DNA from: a virus
DNA: 59,826 bases
Reading direction: 5' to 3' (one strand)
Virus record (IMG/VR): IMGVR_UViG_3300042362_000235
Coordinates: 1 to 59,826 of that record
Part shown: positions 49,101-58,161 of the stretch, one piece after another
How positions within the stretch are numbered: the first letter of the stretch is position 1
Layout of the letters: every line of letters starts with the position of its first letter
Notes under the pieces: model-generated
Seen by the model: the letters and a program-made list of their open reading frames with translations, nothing else
Database searches by the model: none
Told to the model about the DNA's origin: nothing
Position numbers and translations under genes: made by a program

Positions 49101-52100
49101 CGAGATCGACATCAACAACCGCCCCGTCTTCGGCTTCATGGTGGCCGACGGCGACAAGGTGAAGTTCGAGCAGAAGGACGGCAAGACCCGTGTTCTGGTG
49201 GAGTCGCAGGTTCAGGGCCAGGCCCCTGTGACGCGGCTGCTTGGCGCCTTCGAGACTGAAGGCGAGGCGCGCATGGCGGCCGTGGAGGCTGCGCTGTCGC
49301 CCCGCATCTTCGTCGACCCCAGGAGCATCCTCGGGCAGTTCCAGAACCTGCGCCAACTGACCAAGGACACCAAGGGCAAGATCAACGCGCTGTCGCTCAC
49401 GGGCGCGGCCAACAAGGCGGGCCTGGACTACCGGCTGGTCGACCCGGCGGCGGCGGACTTCGCGGGCTCGAAGATCAACCTCGCCATCGACAACATGATG
49501 GACGAGTACCGCCGCTGGGCCGACGACAAGGGCGCGCAGCTGATTTTCTGCGACCTTTCGGTCCCGCTGTCGGAGCGCGGCAGCCTGGCCAGCACGCCGC
49601 GGCGCCTGTACGTGCGCGAGGACGGCCAGGTGGTGCACAAGCGCGGCACGATGCACACGGTCGAGGGCTACGAGGCGCTGCCGTTCTTCGTCGTGCAGTC
49701 GGGCAGCGGCGACGCCAAGACGCAGGCGGTGTATGACGCCGCCAGCGGGACGCTGCTGCGTTCGGGCTTCAAGAGCAAGGGCGAGGCCCTGGTGTGGGCC
49801 GCCGACGCTGCCCGCAACGAGGACAAGCGCCAGAGGTGGATCGACGAGCGCGAGCGGGTCGGGGAGATCACGCAAGACCTCATCGACGACTACGACAACG
49901 CCAACGAGATCGACGCCAACGAGTCGCCCTACATCGCCCCGCAGGACATCGCTGGCGTCAGCGCCACCGCAAAGTTCAGCGTCTACGACGACATCCGCAC
50001 CAAGTTGATCGCCCGCGGCGTGCCCGAATCGGAGATCGCCTTCATCCACGACTACGCCACGCCCGCGGCCAAGGACAAGCTGTTCAAGGCCGTCAGGCGC
50101 GGCGACGTGCGGTTCCTGCTGGGGTCGACGCCCAAGATGGGTGCCGGCACGAACGTGCAGGACCGGCTGGTGGCGCTGCACCACATCGACGCGCCTTGGC
50201 GGCCGTCGGATCTGGAGCAGCGCGAGGGCCGCATCATCCGGCGCGGCAACTTGCTGTACCAGCGCGATCCAGAAGGCTTCGAGGTGGGCATCTACCGCTA
50301 CGCCACCAAGCAGACCTACGACACCCGACGCTGGCAGATCCTCGAGCACAAGGCCCGCGGCATCGAGCAGCTGCGCAACTACGACGGCACGGCCAACGAG
50401 ATCGAGGACATCGACGGCGAGGCCGCCAACGCCGCCGAGATGAAGGCCGCGGCGTCCGGCGACCCGCTGATCCTGCGCGAGACGCAACTGCGCAACGAGG
50501 TCAAGCGGCTCGAGAACCTTCAAGCGGCGCACGCCGACGCCGTGGCCGACGCGGCGCGGCGGGCACGGTGGGCGCGCGAGTACGTCGAGATCGCCGGGCC
50601 GGCCGAACTGGCGGGGTGGAAGCGCCTGATCGGCGCCGCGGCCAAGCATCCCGTGCCCGAGGAAGGACTTCCGTCGGGCGTGACCATCGGCGGCCAGGCG
50701 TTCACCGATCGCAAGGAGTTCACGCAGGCCATCGCCAGGGCGGTTGCAGAAACGGCCAGCGCGGGCAGCCCGAAGACGACAGACGTCACCTTCCGGGGGC
50801 TGCGGTTCCGCATGGACGGATCTTCCGCCGATGGCGTCAGGCTGGCCGATGTCAATGACTCGATCGACCGCACGATGGGCTACTGGCCCGCCAAGGAGCC
50901 GATCAGTGCGACGGGCATCATCCAGCGAATGGCCAACTTCGTCGAGCGGATGGATGCGCACCGCGCCGACACCGAGCAGGGGATCGAGCGGGAGCGGCAG
51001 AACGAACAGAAGTGGATCGCGCAGAGCCGCAAGGCTTTTGCCCAGGCGCAGGAGCTGGCCGACGTGCGGATGCAGCACACGCAGGTGCAGCGGCTGCTGC
51101 TGGCCCGCGGGCCGGAGATCCCGGAGGCGCAGAAGCCCTTGCTCGCGAAGGCGCAGGAGCGGCAGCGCCGCGCGCTGCGCGCTGCCGGCCTGGGCGACGC
51201 GCTCGACGAGATCATGGAGTTCGCCCAGGCGCCTGGCGACGCGGCGCCGCCGACGCTGGATGAAGGGCGAGGCACGCCGGCTGGCACCGGAAGCCTGGCG
51301 CAGACGGGGGCCGTGGAAGCCAACGAGGCCGACGTCCTGTTCGACATTCGCCGCAACAACCCCACTCGCGCCCAGGTGCGCGCCGCGCGGGCCGCTCTGG
51401 AGCGCATTCGCGCCGCGGATGCAATACGATCCTCGGATGATCTGGCAGCCCTCTTGCGAGTGTCCGGTTTCTCGCAGTGGTCTCGTTCCGCCGTCATGCG
51501 GGACGTGGACGCCGCCGCCCGCCTACGGCAGCGACTCACCGAGCGATTCCCCGGCGACCAGTTCGGAGACTGGCGTGCCCCCCGACTCAACGAGCAAGGG
51601 GTCATCACCACCAGCGCCTTCGGACTGCTGTCCGACAGGGACTTGAGCGACCTTGCGGCCCTGGCTGACGAGTTCGGCGCGCCGGTCGCGCTGCGCGGCG
51701 CCCTGGCTGGCGATGTGCGCGCCGCGAACGATCGGTTCACCACGCGGCTGAAGCCGCTGGGGTTCGCGGTCTACACCGGCGCGCAGGAGCTGGACAGCCG
51801 CCCTTCCGGCGTGCTGTTCAGCTACATCCGCCCGGGCGGAGGGATCGGGCGCAACACGCCGCTGTGGGACATCTCCGCCGGCGCACGCGGCCCGGCTTCC
51901 GCACAAGAGGCAGCCGCCGCCGTGGCCGGGCCGGCCTTTGCCGGCTACGAGCGCAAGAGCGTGCCGCGCGTTCAGGCAGGCCAGCGGCTGGGCCGGCTCG
52001 TCGACCGGCTGGATCGGGGCGCGCTGACGGAGGAGGGGTTCGTCACCGCTGCGCGTGTGCTGGCCGATGACCTCGAGCGCGCAGCGGGCGCCAAGCGCCG

Positions 52101-55100
52101 CAACCGCGACTTTGCCGAGCGTGAGCGCGGCGCCGACTGGGTGCGCGAGAAGCTGATCGCGGCGCGGCGGCGCGGCGATCTCGACGCCGACACCGCGGAG
52201 TTCGCCCTGTGGGCGCTCGGGCGCAACGAGGCGCTGGCCGCAGACCTGGGCATCAGTGTTCGCCAGCCCGGCGATCGCCCTGACGCCGGCCAATACAACC
52301 CGGCCGAGCGCGTGATGACCCTGTTCAAGGGCGCGACCAACCCGGGCACGGCGGTGCACGAGATCCTGCATCACGCCGAGCGCATGATGACGCCGCAGCA
52401 GCAGGCGCGCATCCGGTTCGAGTGGGCTCGCAGCCTGGCGCGTGCCGTCAAGCGCGCCACGCCCGCGCAGCGCGAGGCCCTGGCGCTGATCGGCCCCGCC
52501 ATGGCCGGCGACCAGCGCGCGCGGCAGACCCTGGTCAAGGCGTTCGCCGACGGCGTGCTCGACTACGACGCGCACTACCAGCTCGTGAACCCGAGCGAGT
52601 TCTGGGCCGTCAACGCCACCGACTTGCTGCAGCGCCGGTTCGACGCGCGCGGCAGTGTCTGGCAAGGCATCTGGACGTGGCTGCGCGAGATGGCACAGCG
52701 CGCCGCCGGCATCCTGGGAGTGAACGCCAGCGCCGAGATCCTGCGCGGCCTCGACGAGGTGCTGGGCTCCGCCAACGACGGCGCCTTCCGCTCACGAAGG
52801 ATGCTCACCGACATGGGCGCCCAGGCGGGCCTGGCGGACCCGGCGGGCGCCGGCCGCAGCCGAGGCGAAGAAGTGCGCCGCGGATCTGCGGAGCAGGCTA
52901 TCGCAGCCGGATACACCATGCGGGCGTGGCGCGGTGTCAGCGCGGCCGCACCGTTCAACGACTCGGGCTCGACGTGGCTGACCACGAGCCGCGAGGTGGC
53001 CGAAGCCTATGCCGAGGAGGTGATGGGCTACGACGACCCCGCGGTCATTGAGGTGATGGTCAAGCCTGACGATCTGCCGCGCCACGACGCCAGCCGACTG
53101 ACCGACGAGGAGCGCGCCGGGCTGCAGGCCGACGAGTTCGGCAACCCGCAGGCCATCGGCATCTACGACCGCAGCGACGACCATCCGCTGGGAGGCAGCC
53201 GCCGCAACGTGACGGTGATCCATGCGCCCAAGTCGGCGGTGTGGCTGGTGGACGAGCGCGCGGCACCCTCGGAGGCCGTTGCCGACCTTCGCCGGCCAGA
53301 GGAGGCCGAGCCGGAAGATGGCGACATCGACAGCGCGCTGCGCCGGGAGTTCCAGCAGACCGAGCGCGCCTACGGCGGGCGCGATGCCCACGGCCGCGCC
53401 AAGGCCGCCGGGAACACCAAGCTGACCTATGGCCAGTGGGTGCAGGTGCGCACCCCGCGCTTCAAGGCCTGGTTCGGGGATTGGGAGGCGTCAGCCATCA
53501 TCAATGGTGAGCCTGTTGCAAGCCTTGACAGCGGCATCGTGCCGCAAGACGGTCCGGCACACGTGCGCCAGTGGGCCGCAAAGATGTTCGCTTCGCAGGG
53601 CGGCCGGGCCACGCACCCAGTCATTGGCGAGATCGCGCTGGACATGCGATCAGTGCGGGACTCCATGGCCCACGGTAAGCCAAGCAGATTCAAGTACGCA
53701 GCGTTTGCGGCAGTCAAGGATGTGCTGGAGAGGGGCGCGCTGGTCCATAAGGCAACAGATGGCGGCGTCGATAGTCTGTACGTCTCAGCGCCCGTGAAGA
53801 TCGACGGGGTGGATGACGTCGTGACGGTGCTTGTTCACCGCGACACCAACAGCAGGCGCATGTACCTGCACAGCGTTGCCACAAAAGAAAGCCTCCTGAA
53901 CCGCCGAGTTTCCGGGGCCGACGCCGAGGCATCCGAGCGATCCGGCTCATCCAGTTCAGAAGGCGTTGCGATTGTACTGCGCGGCCTGCTGAAAGGGGAC
54001 ACCGTCTCCAAGGCCGTCGACCCCGACACGGGCGAGCCGCTGGTGGTGTATCACGGCACGCACCGCGACTTCAGCGCCTTTGACGCCAAGGCGCCCTCTA
54101 CCCACATTCCTCTGCCGGGCTTCTACTTCACCCCGGACGCAAAGATCGCCAGCGCGTTCGCCGAGAACGGCGCGCGGATGACCGAGAACCGCGCTGGCCG
54201 CGCCTTCCAGCCCGTGGGGGCGAGCGTGATGCCGGCGTATCTGTCGATGAAGAACCCGCTCGAAGTCGACGCCTCGGAGGGCGCGATGAAAGGGTTCGTC
54301 AGCGAGAAGGTCATCAAGGAGGTGATCCTCGATGCTCGGCGCAAAGGCCACGACGGCGTGATCCTGCGCGGCTGGAAGGACGGCAGTGGGCCGGTGCAGT
54401 ACATCGCCTTCGAGCCCGAGCAGATCAAGAGCGCCATCGGCAACCGCGGCACCTTCGATCCGGCCGACAACGGCATCCTGCGCGACGTGCGAAGGCCACC
54501 GCGCAACGGCATCGGCCCCAACCCGCCGCCGCAGCCAGCGCCGGCCCAGCGTAACCGCTGGCAGGCGCTGAAGCAGAGGGCGATGAACCTCACCAGCCCC
54601 GAGGCGCTGGACAAGCTGATCTACGAGCTGCAGGACCGCTTTGTCGACCTCAAGCGCGTCCAGGCCCACATTCAGGCCCTGGGCGGCACCGTCAATGACC
54701 TCAACGACGCCTACCTGGGCGAGGAGCTGTTCCACAAGCGGCTGGCCACGCGCACCGAGCGGTTCCTTGACGACGAGCTCACGCCGCTGCTGAAGGACAT
54801 GCGCGAGCGCGGGATCGGCATCGAGGACTTCGAGCGCTTCCTGCACGCCCGCCACGCGCCCGAGGCGAACGCGGCGATGGCCAAGCGCAACCCGAGCCGC
54901 ATGGAACTGGCCAACCTGCAGACGCAGGCCGAGCAGGAGCTGCGCGATCTGCAGGTGCAGCGACAGCGGGCAGCGGCGCAGGGCACGGCCACGGCTGCGC
55001 TGGACGACGCGGTGGCCCAGGCCCGCGAGCGGCTGGCAGAGGTCAACCGCATGCAAGCCTACCCGGGCACCGAGGAGGAGCGGCTGGCACTGTCGGGCAT

Positions 55101-57378
55101 GTCCGACGCCGATGCCGCGGCCGTCATGGCCGGCCTGACGCCGGCGCAGCGCGCCGACATGGACGCGCTGGCGGCGCGGGTGGACGCCATCAACGCCAAG
55201 ACGCTCGAGACGCTGGAGCAGTACGGGCTGGTGCCCCGCGCGACGCTGGACACCTGGCGCGCCGCGTACCGCCACTACGTGCCTCTGCACCGCGACGAGG
55301 CGCACCCGGACTCGCATGCGCACCCGATCGGCCAGGGCTTCAACGTGCGCGGCATGGGCATGCGCCAGCGTGTGGGCTCGACGCAGAAGGTCACGAACAT
55401 CCTGGGGCACATCGCCATGCAGCGCGAGGCGGCGCTGACCCGTGGCGAAAAGAACCTTGTGCTGCAGAAGTTGTACGTCCTGGTCGGCCAGAACCCCCTG
55501 CGCGACTTCTGGCGCCTGGACAGCCCGCCGATGACCAAGACGGTCGACCCGGTGACGGGCACGGTGCGCCGCCAGATCGACGGCGCGTATCGCAACCTTT
55601 CCAACGTGGTGACGCTGCGCATCGCCGGCAAGGACGCCTCGATCATCTTCGAGGAGGGCAACCCGCAAGCCATGCGGCTGGCCACGGCGATGAAGGGGGC
55701 CGACGTCGGCGACCTCGGTTTCGTCAGCAGCGTGGTGTCGAAGTACACCCGATGGTTCGCCGCCGTCAACACCCAGTACAACCCGATCTTCGGCGTCGTC
55801 AACATGCTGCGCGACGTGCAGGGCGCGGCACTGAACCTCAGCACCACGCCGATAGCCGGCCAGGAGCGCCGGGTGCTGGCCGGCGTTCTTCCGGCACTGC
55901 GAGCAGTGTGGCGCAAGGAACGTGGCTCGCGAGCCGCCAACCCGGTCAATGCGCAGTGGATCGCGCTGTGGAAAGACCTCGAGCAGGTCGGCGGCGCCAC
56001 CGGCTTCCGCGACCTGTTCGCGGACATCAACGATCGCGCCAAGGAGATGCAGAAGGAGCTGGCCGCGCTGGACCGCGGCCGGCTTGCGCGCGGCTTCGTC
56101 TGGTTCGGAAAGCTGCTGTCGGACTACAACGAGGCGCTGGAGAACGCCGTGCGGGTGTCGGCCTACAAGGCGGCGCTGGACAGCGGCATGACCAAGGAGC
56201 GTGCGGCGAGCTTGGCCAAGAACCTGACGGTGAACTTCAACCGCAAGGGCCGCGCGGGGCGTCACATCAGTGCTTGGTACGCATTCTTCAACTCGTCCGT
56301 TCAAGGCACGACGCGGATGGTCGAGACGCTGCGCGGGCCGAAGGGGCGCGCCATCATGGTCGGTGGTGTGCTGGTGGGCGTGCTCAACACCACTCTGGGT
56401 ATGCTGATGATGGGAGGCGGCGGCGACGACGGCGAGGAGGACAACTGGGACAAGATCCCGGAGTGGGTCAAGGAGCGGAACCTCATCATCCCGCTGTCGA
56501 ACAAGGACTACGTCACCATTCCGATGCCGCTGGGCTTCCACTTCCTGCCCAACCTGGGGCGGCTTGCAACCGAGTGGGCCGTGGGAGGCTCGGAGAAGTC
56601 AGCGGGCAAGCAAGTGGCTGGGATGTTGCAGATCCTGCTCGACGCCTTCAACCCGTTGGGCGGCGCCCAGCCGATCGGGCAGATGGCAATGCCCACGGTC
56701 GTCGATCCGTTCTGGGCGCTGGCCACCAACACCGACTGGAACGGGCGCCCGATCTACCGCGAGGACAGCAGCCCGCTGGATCCACAGCCGGGCATGGCAC
56801 TGGCGAAGGGTGCAGCCACGCCGTGGGGCAAGGTCATCGCCGAGAGCGTGAACGTCGCTACCGGCGGTACGAAGTACCAGCCCGGGGCCTTGAGCCCGAC
56901 CCCTGACCAGATCGACTACATCATCGGCCAGTTGACCGGCGGTGTCGGCCGCGAGATCGGCAAGCTGGCGACGACCGTCTCGGCCCCGATCGCCGGCGAC
57001 GAGCTGCCCATCTACAAGGTTCCGCTGCTCGGCCGCTTCGCCGGCTCGGTGCGGGGCAGCGCCGGCCAGGCCGACACGTTCTACGAGAACGTCAAGGAGA
57101 TCAACCAGATCGAGAACGAACTGCGCGGGCGCGCCAAGGCCGGCGAGGACGTGGCCGCGGTGCAGCGCGAGGAGCCGCTGGCGGCGCTGGCCGGTGCGGG
57201 CAACGCCTATACACGCAAGGTGTCGGAACTGCGCCGGCTGCGCCGCGAGGTTGCGGCGGCAGAGGCGCCGGGATACCGCGAGCAGTTGGCTCAGATCGAC
57301 GAGCAGATCACGGCCGTGATGACCGACCTGAACCGCCGGGTGAACGAGGTGCGCCGGACCGCAGACGCCGCGCAGTGA
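46135..57378 (+). CDS. Giant DarB-like polyvalent virion protein, C-terminal part after the amber codon
   Basis: The same frame continues for 3747 codons (GTG 46135 is the first codon). Numbering on the full frame: methyltransferase motif IV NPPFG at 1930; SNF2-like helicase with GAGKT at 2556, DELHEF at 2718 and REGRIIRRG near 3271; a second zincin HEILHH at 3983; an ADP-ribosyltransferase-like module near 4168-4290 (MRAWRGVSAAAPFNDSGSTWL); an LPD3/PBECR-like insert near 4357-4533; a second ART-like module starting LVVYHGTHRDF; and a C-terminal LPD38-like region with ISAWYAFFNSSVQGTTRM and a membrane helix. No ribosome-binding site precedes 46135, so expression would need readthrough or reinitiation. 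Confidence 0.82.
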   Translation: MRNQGFEDFDVPGGFFDIAIGNPPFGNEPLADMHSSPYSGWSIHNYFFAKTIDKLRPGGVMVMVVSHNFLDAQDSKARQWIAKRARLVGAVRLPRTAFMENAGTEVVTDIIVFQKTTAGESAPNWLDIGEQRNANPKTGDVVAHRVNRYFLDNPGSVLGTPGAGGTMYRPNEYTVEPVGNLEDGLARWAQTLPENIFVPIDRTEQMQADEVPEGVKVGSFFVAGDGSVKIRAQDEAGERRATSWAAPNEKAALRVKGMIRLRNALRAQMRLERSPQANEQQIEAHRRDLNRFYDEFQKDYGYVNDPTNRRLFLDDTEASLLLALEFDYDRGMSEAAAAREGVEPRKPSAKKADIFKRRVLFPPQDGMVVTSARDAMLASLNFRGTLDMAYMSRLYGKDEAAIVAELGDLVFAEPGGRIVTADEYLSGDVKTKLAQAEAAARDDAGLRRNVEALRKVIPEDKRPSEIHAAIGAKFIAGGVLEQFAKIISGADVRAHYVSSLGRWLVSVTGNPDATLNRGKWGTARMPALEILDATIAGKSVVVTDTHRNGDGSTTTTVNEKETEAARDKQRAIQQEWQTWLWSDPDRASRIAADYNEQMNRWVDRRYDGSHLTLPGKVPDEVIGLLPHQKNGVWRALQSRQILLDHVVGAGKTFQMVSIAMELRRTGVARKPLFAVPNHLTLQWFSEFARLYPGANVLAATPDDFAKGNREKFFSKIITGDWDAVIVGHSSLKKIALPPETERAVLEEQVREISDAIEQMKRARGDSRIVGDMERIKRTLEAKMKTKLAALGSRDKVVTFDELGVDAFFVDELHEFKNLFYTSTMDRVPGMGNPNGSDKAFDLFVKLQWMFNTLGKQAPIVGATGTPVSNSLVEMFNMQRFMQYPLLKEEGLHVFDAWARQFGSVENVYEVSPSGTGYRSSTRFSKFKNLGALMAHYNAFADVVTLDDLKSQEEARGSKFPVPRIRGGRPTVVVADRSPQVASFMGVPQLEIDINNRPVFGFMVADGDKVKFEQKDGKTRVLVESQVQGQAPVTRLLGAFETEGEARMAAVEAALSPRIFVDPRSILGQFQNLRQLTKDTKGKINALSLTGAANKAGLDYRLVDPAAADFAGSKINLAIDNMMDEYRRWADDKGAQLIFCDLSVPLSERGSLASTPRRLYVREDGQVVHKRGTMHTVEGYEALPFFVVQSGSGDAKTQAVYDAASGTLLRSGFKSKGEALVWAADAARNEDKRQRWIDERERVGEITQDLIDDYDNANEIDANESPYIAPQDIAGVSATAKFSVYDDIRTKLIARGVPESEIAFIHDYATPAAKDKLFKAVRRGDVRFLLGSTPKMGAGTNVQDRLVALHHIDAPWRPSDLEQREGRIIRRGNLLYQRDPEGFEVGIYRYATKQTYDTRRWQILEHKARGIEQLRNYDGTANEIEDIDGEAANAAEMKAAASGDPLILRETQLRNEVKRLENLQAAHADAVADAARRARWAREYVEIAGPAELAGWKRLIGAAAKHPVPEEGLPSGVTIGGQAFTDRKEFTQAIARAVAETASAGSPKTTDVTFRGLRFRMDGSSADGVRLADVNDSIDRTMGYWPAKEPISATGIIQRMANFVERMDAHRADTEQGIERERQNEQKWIAQSRKAFAQAQELADVRMQHTQVQRLLLARGPEIPEAQKPLLAKAQERQRRALRAAGLGDALDEIMEFAQAPGDAAPPTLDEGRGTPAGTGSLAQTGAVEANEADVLFDIRRNNPTRAQVRAARAALERIRAADAIRSSDDLAALLRVSGFSQWSRSAVMRDVDAAARLRQRLTERFPGDQFGDWRAPRLNEQGVITTSAFGLLSDRDLSDLAALADEFGAPVALRGALAGDVRAANDRFTTRLKPLGFAVYTGAQELDSRPSGVLFSYIRPGGGIGRNTPLWDISAGARGPASAQEAAAAVAGPAFAGYERKSVPRVQAGQRLGRLVDRLDRGALTEEGFVTAARVLADDLERAAGAKRRNRDFAERERGADWVREKLIAARRRGDLDADTAEFALWALGRNEALAADLGISVRQPGDRPDAGQYNPAERVMTLFKGATNPGTAVHEILHHAERMMTPQQQARIRFEWARSLARAVKRATPAQREALALIGPAMAGDQRARQTLVKAFADGVLDYDAHYQLVNPSEFWAVNATDLLQRRFDARGSVWQGIWTWLREMAQRAAGILGVNASAEILRGLDEVLGSANDGAFRSRRMLTDMGAQAGLADPAGAGRSRGEEVRRGSAEQAIAAGYTMRAWRGVSAAAPFNDSGSTWLTTSREVAEAYAEEVMGYDDPAVIEVMVKPDDLPRHDASRLTDEERAGLQADEFGNPQAIGIYDRSDDHPLGGSRRNVTVIHAPKSAVWLVDERAAPSEAVADLRRPEEAEPEDGDIDSALRREFQQTERAYGGRDAHGRAKAAGNTKLTYGQWVQVRTPRFKAWFGDWEASAIINGEPVASLDSGIVPQDGPAHVRQWAAKMFASQGGRATHPVIGEIALDMRSVRDSMAHGKPSRFKYAAFAAVKDVLERGALVHKATDGGVDSLYVSAPVKIDGVDDVVTVLVHRDTNSRRMYLHSVATKESLLNRRVSGADAEASERSGSSSSEGVAIVLRGLLKGDTVSKAVDPDTGEPLVVYHGTHRDFSAFDAKAPSTHIPLPGFYFTPDAKIASAFAENGARMTENRAGRAFQPVGASVMPAYLSMKNPLEVDASEGAMKGFVSEKVIKEVILDARRKGHDGVILRGWKDGSGPVQYIAFEPEQIKSAIGNRGTFDPADNGILRDVRRPPRNGIGPNPPPQPAPAQRNRWQALKQRAMNLTSPEALDKLIYELQDRFVDLKRVQAHIQALGGTVNDLNDAYLGEELFHKRLATRTERFLDDELTPLLKDMRERGIGIEDFERFLHARHAPEANAAMAKRNPSRMELANLQTQAEQELRDLQVQRQRAAAQGTATAALDDAVAQARERLAEVNRMQAYPGTEEERLALSGMSDADAAAVMAGLTPAQRADMDALAARVDAINAKTLETLEQYGLVPRATLDTWRAAYRHYVPLHRDEAHPDSHAHPIGQGFNVRGMGMRQRVGSTQKVTNILGHIAMQREAALTRGEKNLVLQKLYVLVGQNPLRDFWRLDSPPMTKTVDPVTGTVRRQIDGAYRNLSNVVTLRIAGKDASIIFEEGNPQAMRLATAMKGADVGDLGFVSSVVSKYTRWFAAVNTQYNPIFGVVNMLRDVQGAALNLSTTPIAGQERRVLAGVLPALRAVWRKERGSRAANPVNAQWIALWKDLEQVGGATGFRDLFADINDRAKEMQKELAALDRGRLARGFVWFGKLLSDYNEALENAVRVSAYKAALDSGMTKERAASLAKNLTVNFNRKGRAGRHISAWYAFFNSSVQGTTRMVETLRGPKGRAIMVGGVLVGVLNTTLGMLMMGGGGDDGEEDNWDKIPEWVKERNLIIPLSNKDYVTIPMPLGFHFLPNLGRLATEWAVGGSEKSAGKQVAGMLQILLDAFNPLGGAQPIGQMAMPTVVDPFWALATNTDWNGRPIYREDSSPLDPQPGMALAKGAATPWGKVIAESVNVATGGTKYQPGALSPTPDQIDYIIGQLTGGVGREIGKLATTVSAPIAGDELPIYKVPLLGRFAGSVRGSAGQADTFYENVKEINQIENELRGRAKAGEDVAAVQREEPLAALAGAGNAYTRKVSELRRLRREVAAAEAPGYREQLAQIDEQITAVMTDLNRRVNEVRRTADAAQ

Positions 57379-57413
57379 TGCTGGGCGAGCGGCGCTGGGG
57401 GCGCGGTGAGCGC

Positions 57414-57599
57414 TCAGAAGCGGTGATCGAGCCCGGCCTGCTTCATGATGCCGTTGGCGGTGTGGCGCGAATCGCAGTTGGTCGAGACGACCTGGTTGCG
57501 CTTGCCATTTGTCCAGATCTGGTGCGAGCCAGTCTGGCGGATCAGCGTGTAGCCGGCCTTCTTGAGCTGTTCGATGACCAGCTTGTAGTAGCCGTTCAT
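57414..57599 (-). CDS. hicA: HicA-type mRNA interferase toxin
   Basis: A 61-residue toxin of the HicA dsRNA-binding fold. YYKLVIEQLKKAGYTLIRQTGSHQIWTNG carries the catalytic His in GSHQIW, and QVVSTNCDSRHTANGIMKQAGL completes the family. It would cleave mRNA and arrest growth when the antitoxin is lost. Its ATG overlaps the hicB stop (ATGA), so the antitoxin gene comes first. Confidence 0.92.
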   Translation of the reverse strand: MNGYYKLVIEQLKKAGYTLIRQTGSHQIWTNGKRNQVVSTNCDSRHTANGIMKQAGLDHRF

Positions 57600-57880
57600 G
57601 CCCCGTGAGGGACGGGGCTGCTCAGGTGGAACTCGGTGCTGGCCAGCGGGTGTCGCCCTTCGAGCTGCAGCTCGAGCAGCGCGTCTGCGCACCGCAGGGT
57701 CTCTTCCTTGAGCTCGTCGAGCGTCTTGGCTTCGCAGATCAGGCCATCTAGGTCTGGACTGCGCGCGATGTAGACGTCTGCGTCTTCGTCCCGGGTGATG
57801 CGGACGCGGAGACGCACCCGACCGCCAGCCTTGGCGACCGCTTTCCATCCCCAAATTCCAACCCGATAGGCCAGCGTCAC
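57596..57880 (-). CDS. hicB: HicB-type antitoxin
   Basis: A 94-residue antitoxin. I choose GTG 57880 because AGGAG lies 5 nt upstream; a TTG further upstream has no site. The RNase H-like HicB core is RLRVRITRDEDADVYIARSPDLDGLICEAKTLDELKEE. The C-terminal end lacks an evident helix-turn-helix. It neutralises HicA and may stabilise the prophage. Confidence 0.88.
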   Translation of the reverse strand: MTLAYRVGIWGWKAVAKAGGRVRLRVRITRDEDADVYIARSPDLDGLICEAKTLDELKEETLRCADALLELQLEGRHPLASTEFHLSSPVPHGA

Positions 57881-58161
57881 TTCATCTCCTCGCCGACTTT
57901 GCGGCAGCCCCGTTCCCCTGCCGACGTTCGTCAATGCTTACGCCGTGCGGCCCGAACTGTACGCCTTCACGTTGGTGTATGCGCGTGAATCAGCGGGGCT
58001 ACGCGGTGCGCTGTGGGGAATTGTGTGCATCCGGTGGTGGCGGGTGGTGTCGCTACAACGCGTGCGGCATGCTGCGCTAAGCTGTTGATTTCACACAACG
58101 CACCGCAATGTTTTTCGGGGTGGAAGACAACCCAAAAAACGGCCCTAAGTCCTTGTCGCAC
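57881..58161. other. Region between hicB and attR, with a possible integrase arm site
   Basis: No convincing ORF. It must hold the hicBA promoter and the phage arm of attR. The stretch gtgcggcatgctgcgctaag at 58061-58080 is an imperfect copy of 637-655 in attL, so it may be an integrase arm-type or excisionase site. The DNA just before the new phosphatase ATG (58162) shows no clear ribosome-binding site. Confidence 0.45.

Noticed and set aside
45409-51078. An 1889-codon open frame on the minus strand through the giant gene
   Set aside because: It is the His/Arg/Leu-rich antisense shadow typical of GC-rich coding DNA. The plus frame carries all domain motifs, and the minus frame has none.
53956-56541. 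Minus-strand open frame of 861 codons, and similar long ones at 18288-20585, 40624-44844 and 23248-25059
   Set aside because: All lie exactly opposite strongly coding plus-strand genes, have low-complexity Arg/His/Val/Leu composition and show no motif.
46135-57378. Treating the second giant frame as an independent gene with its own start
   Set aside because: There is no ribosome-binding site before 46135, it begins in the middle of a methyltransferase domain, and it is in the same frame as the first part.
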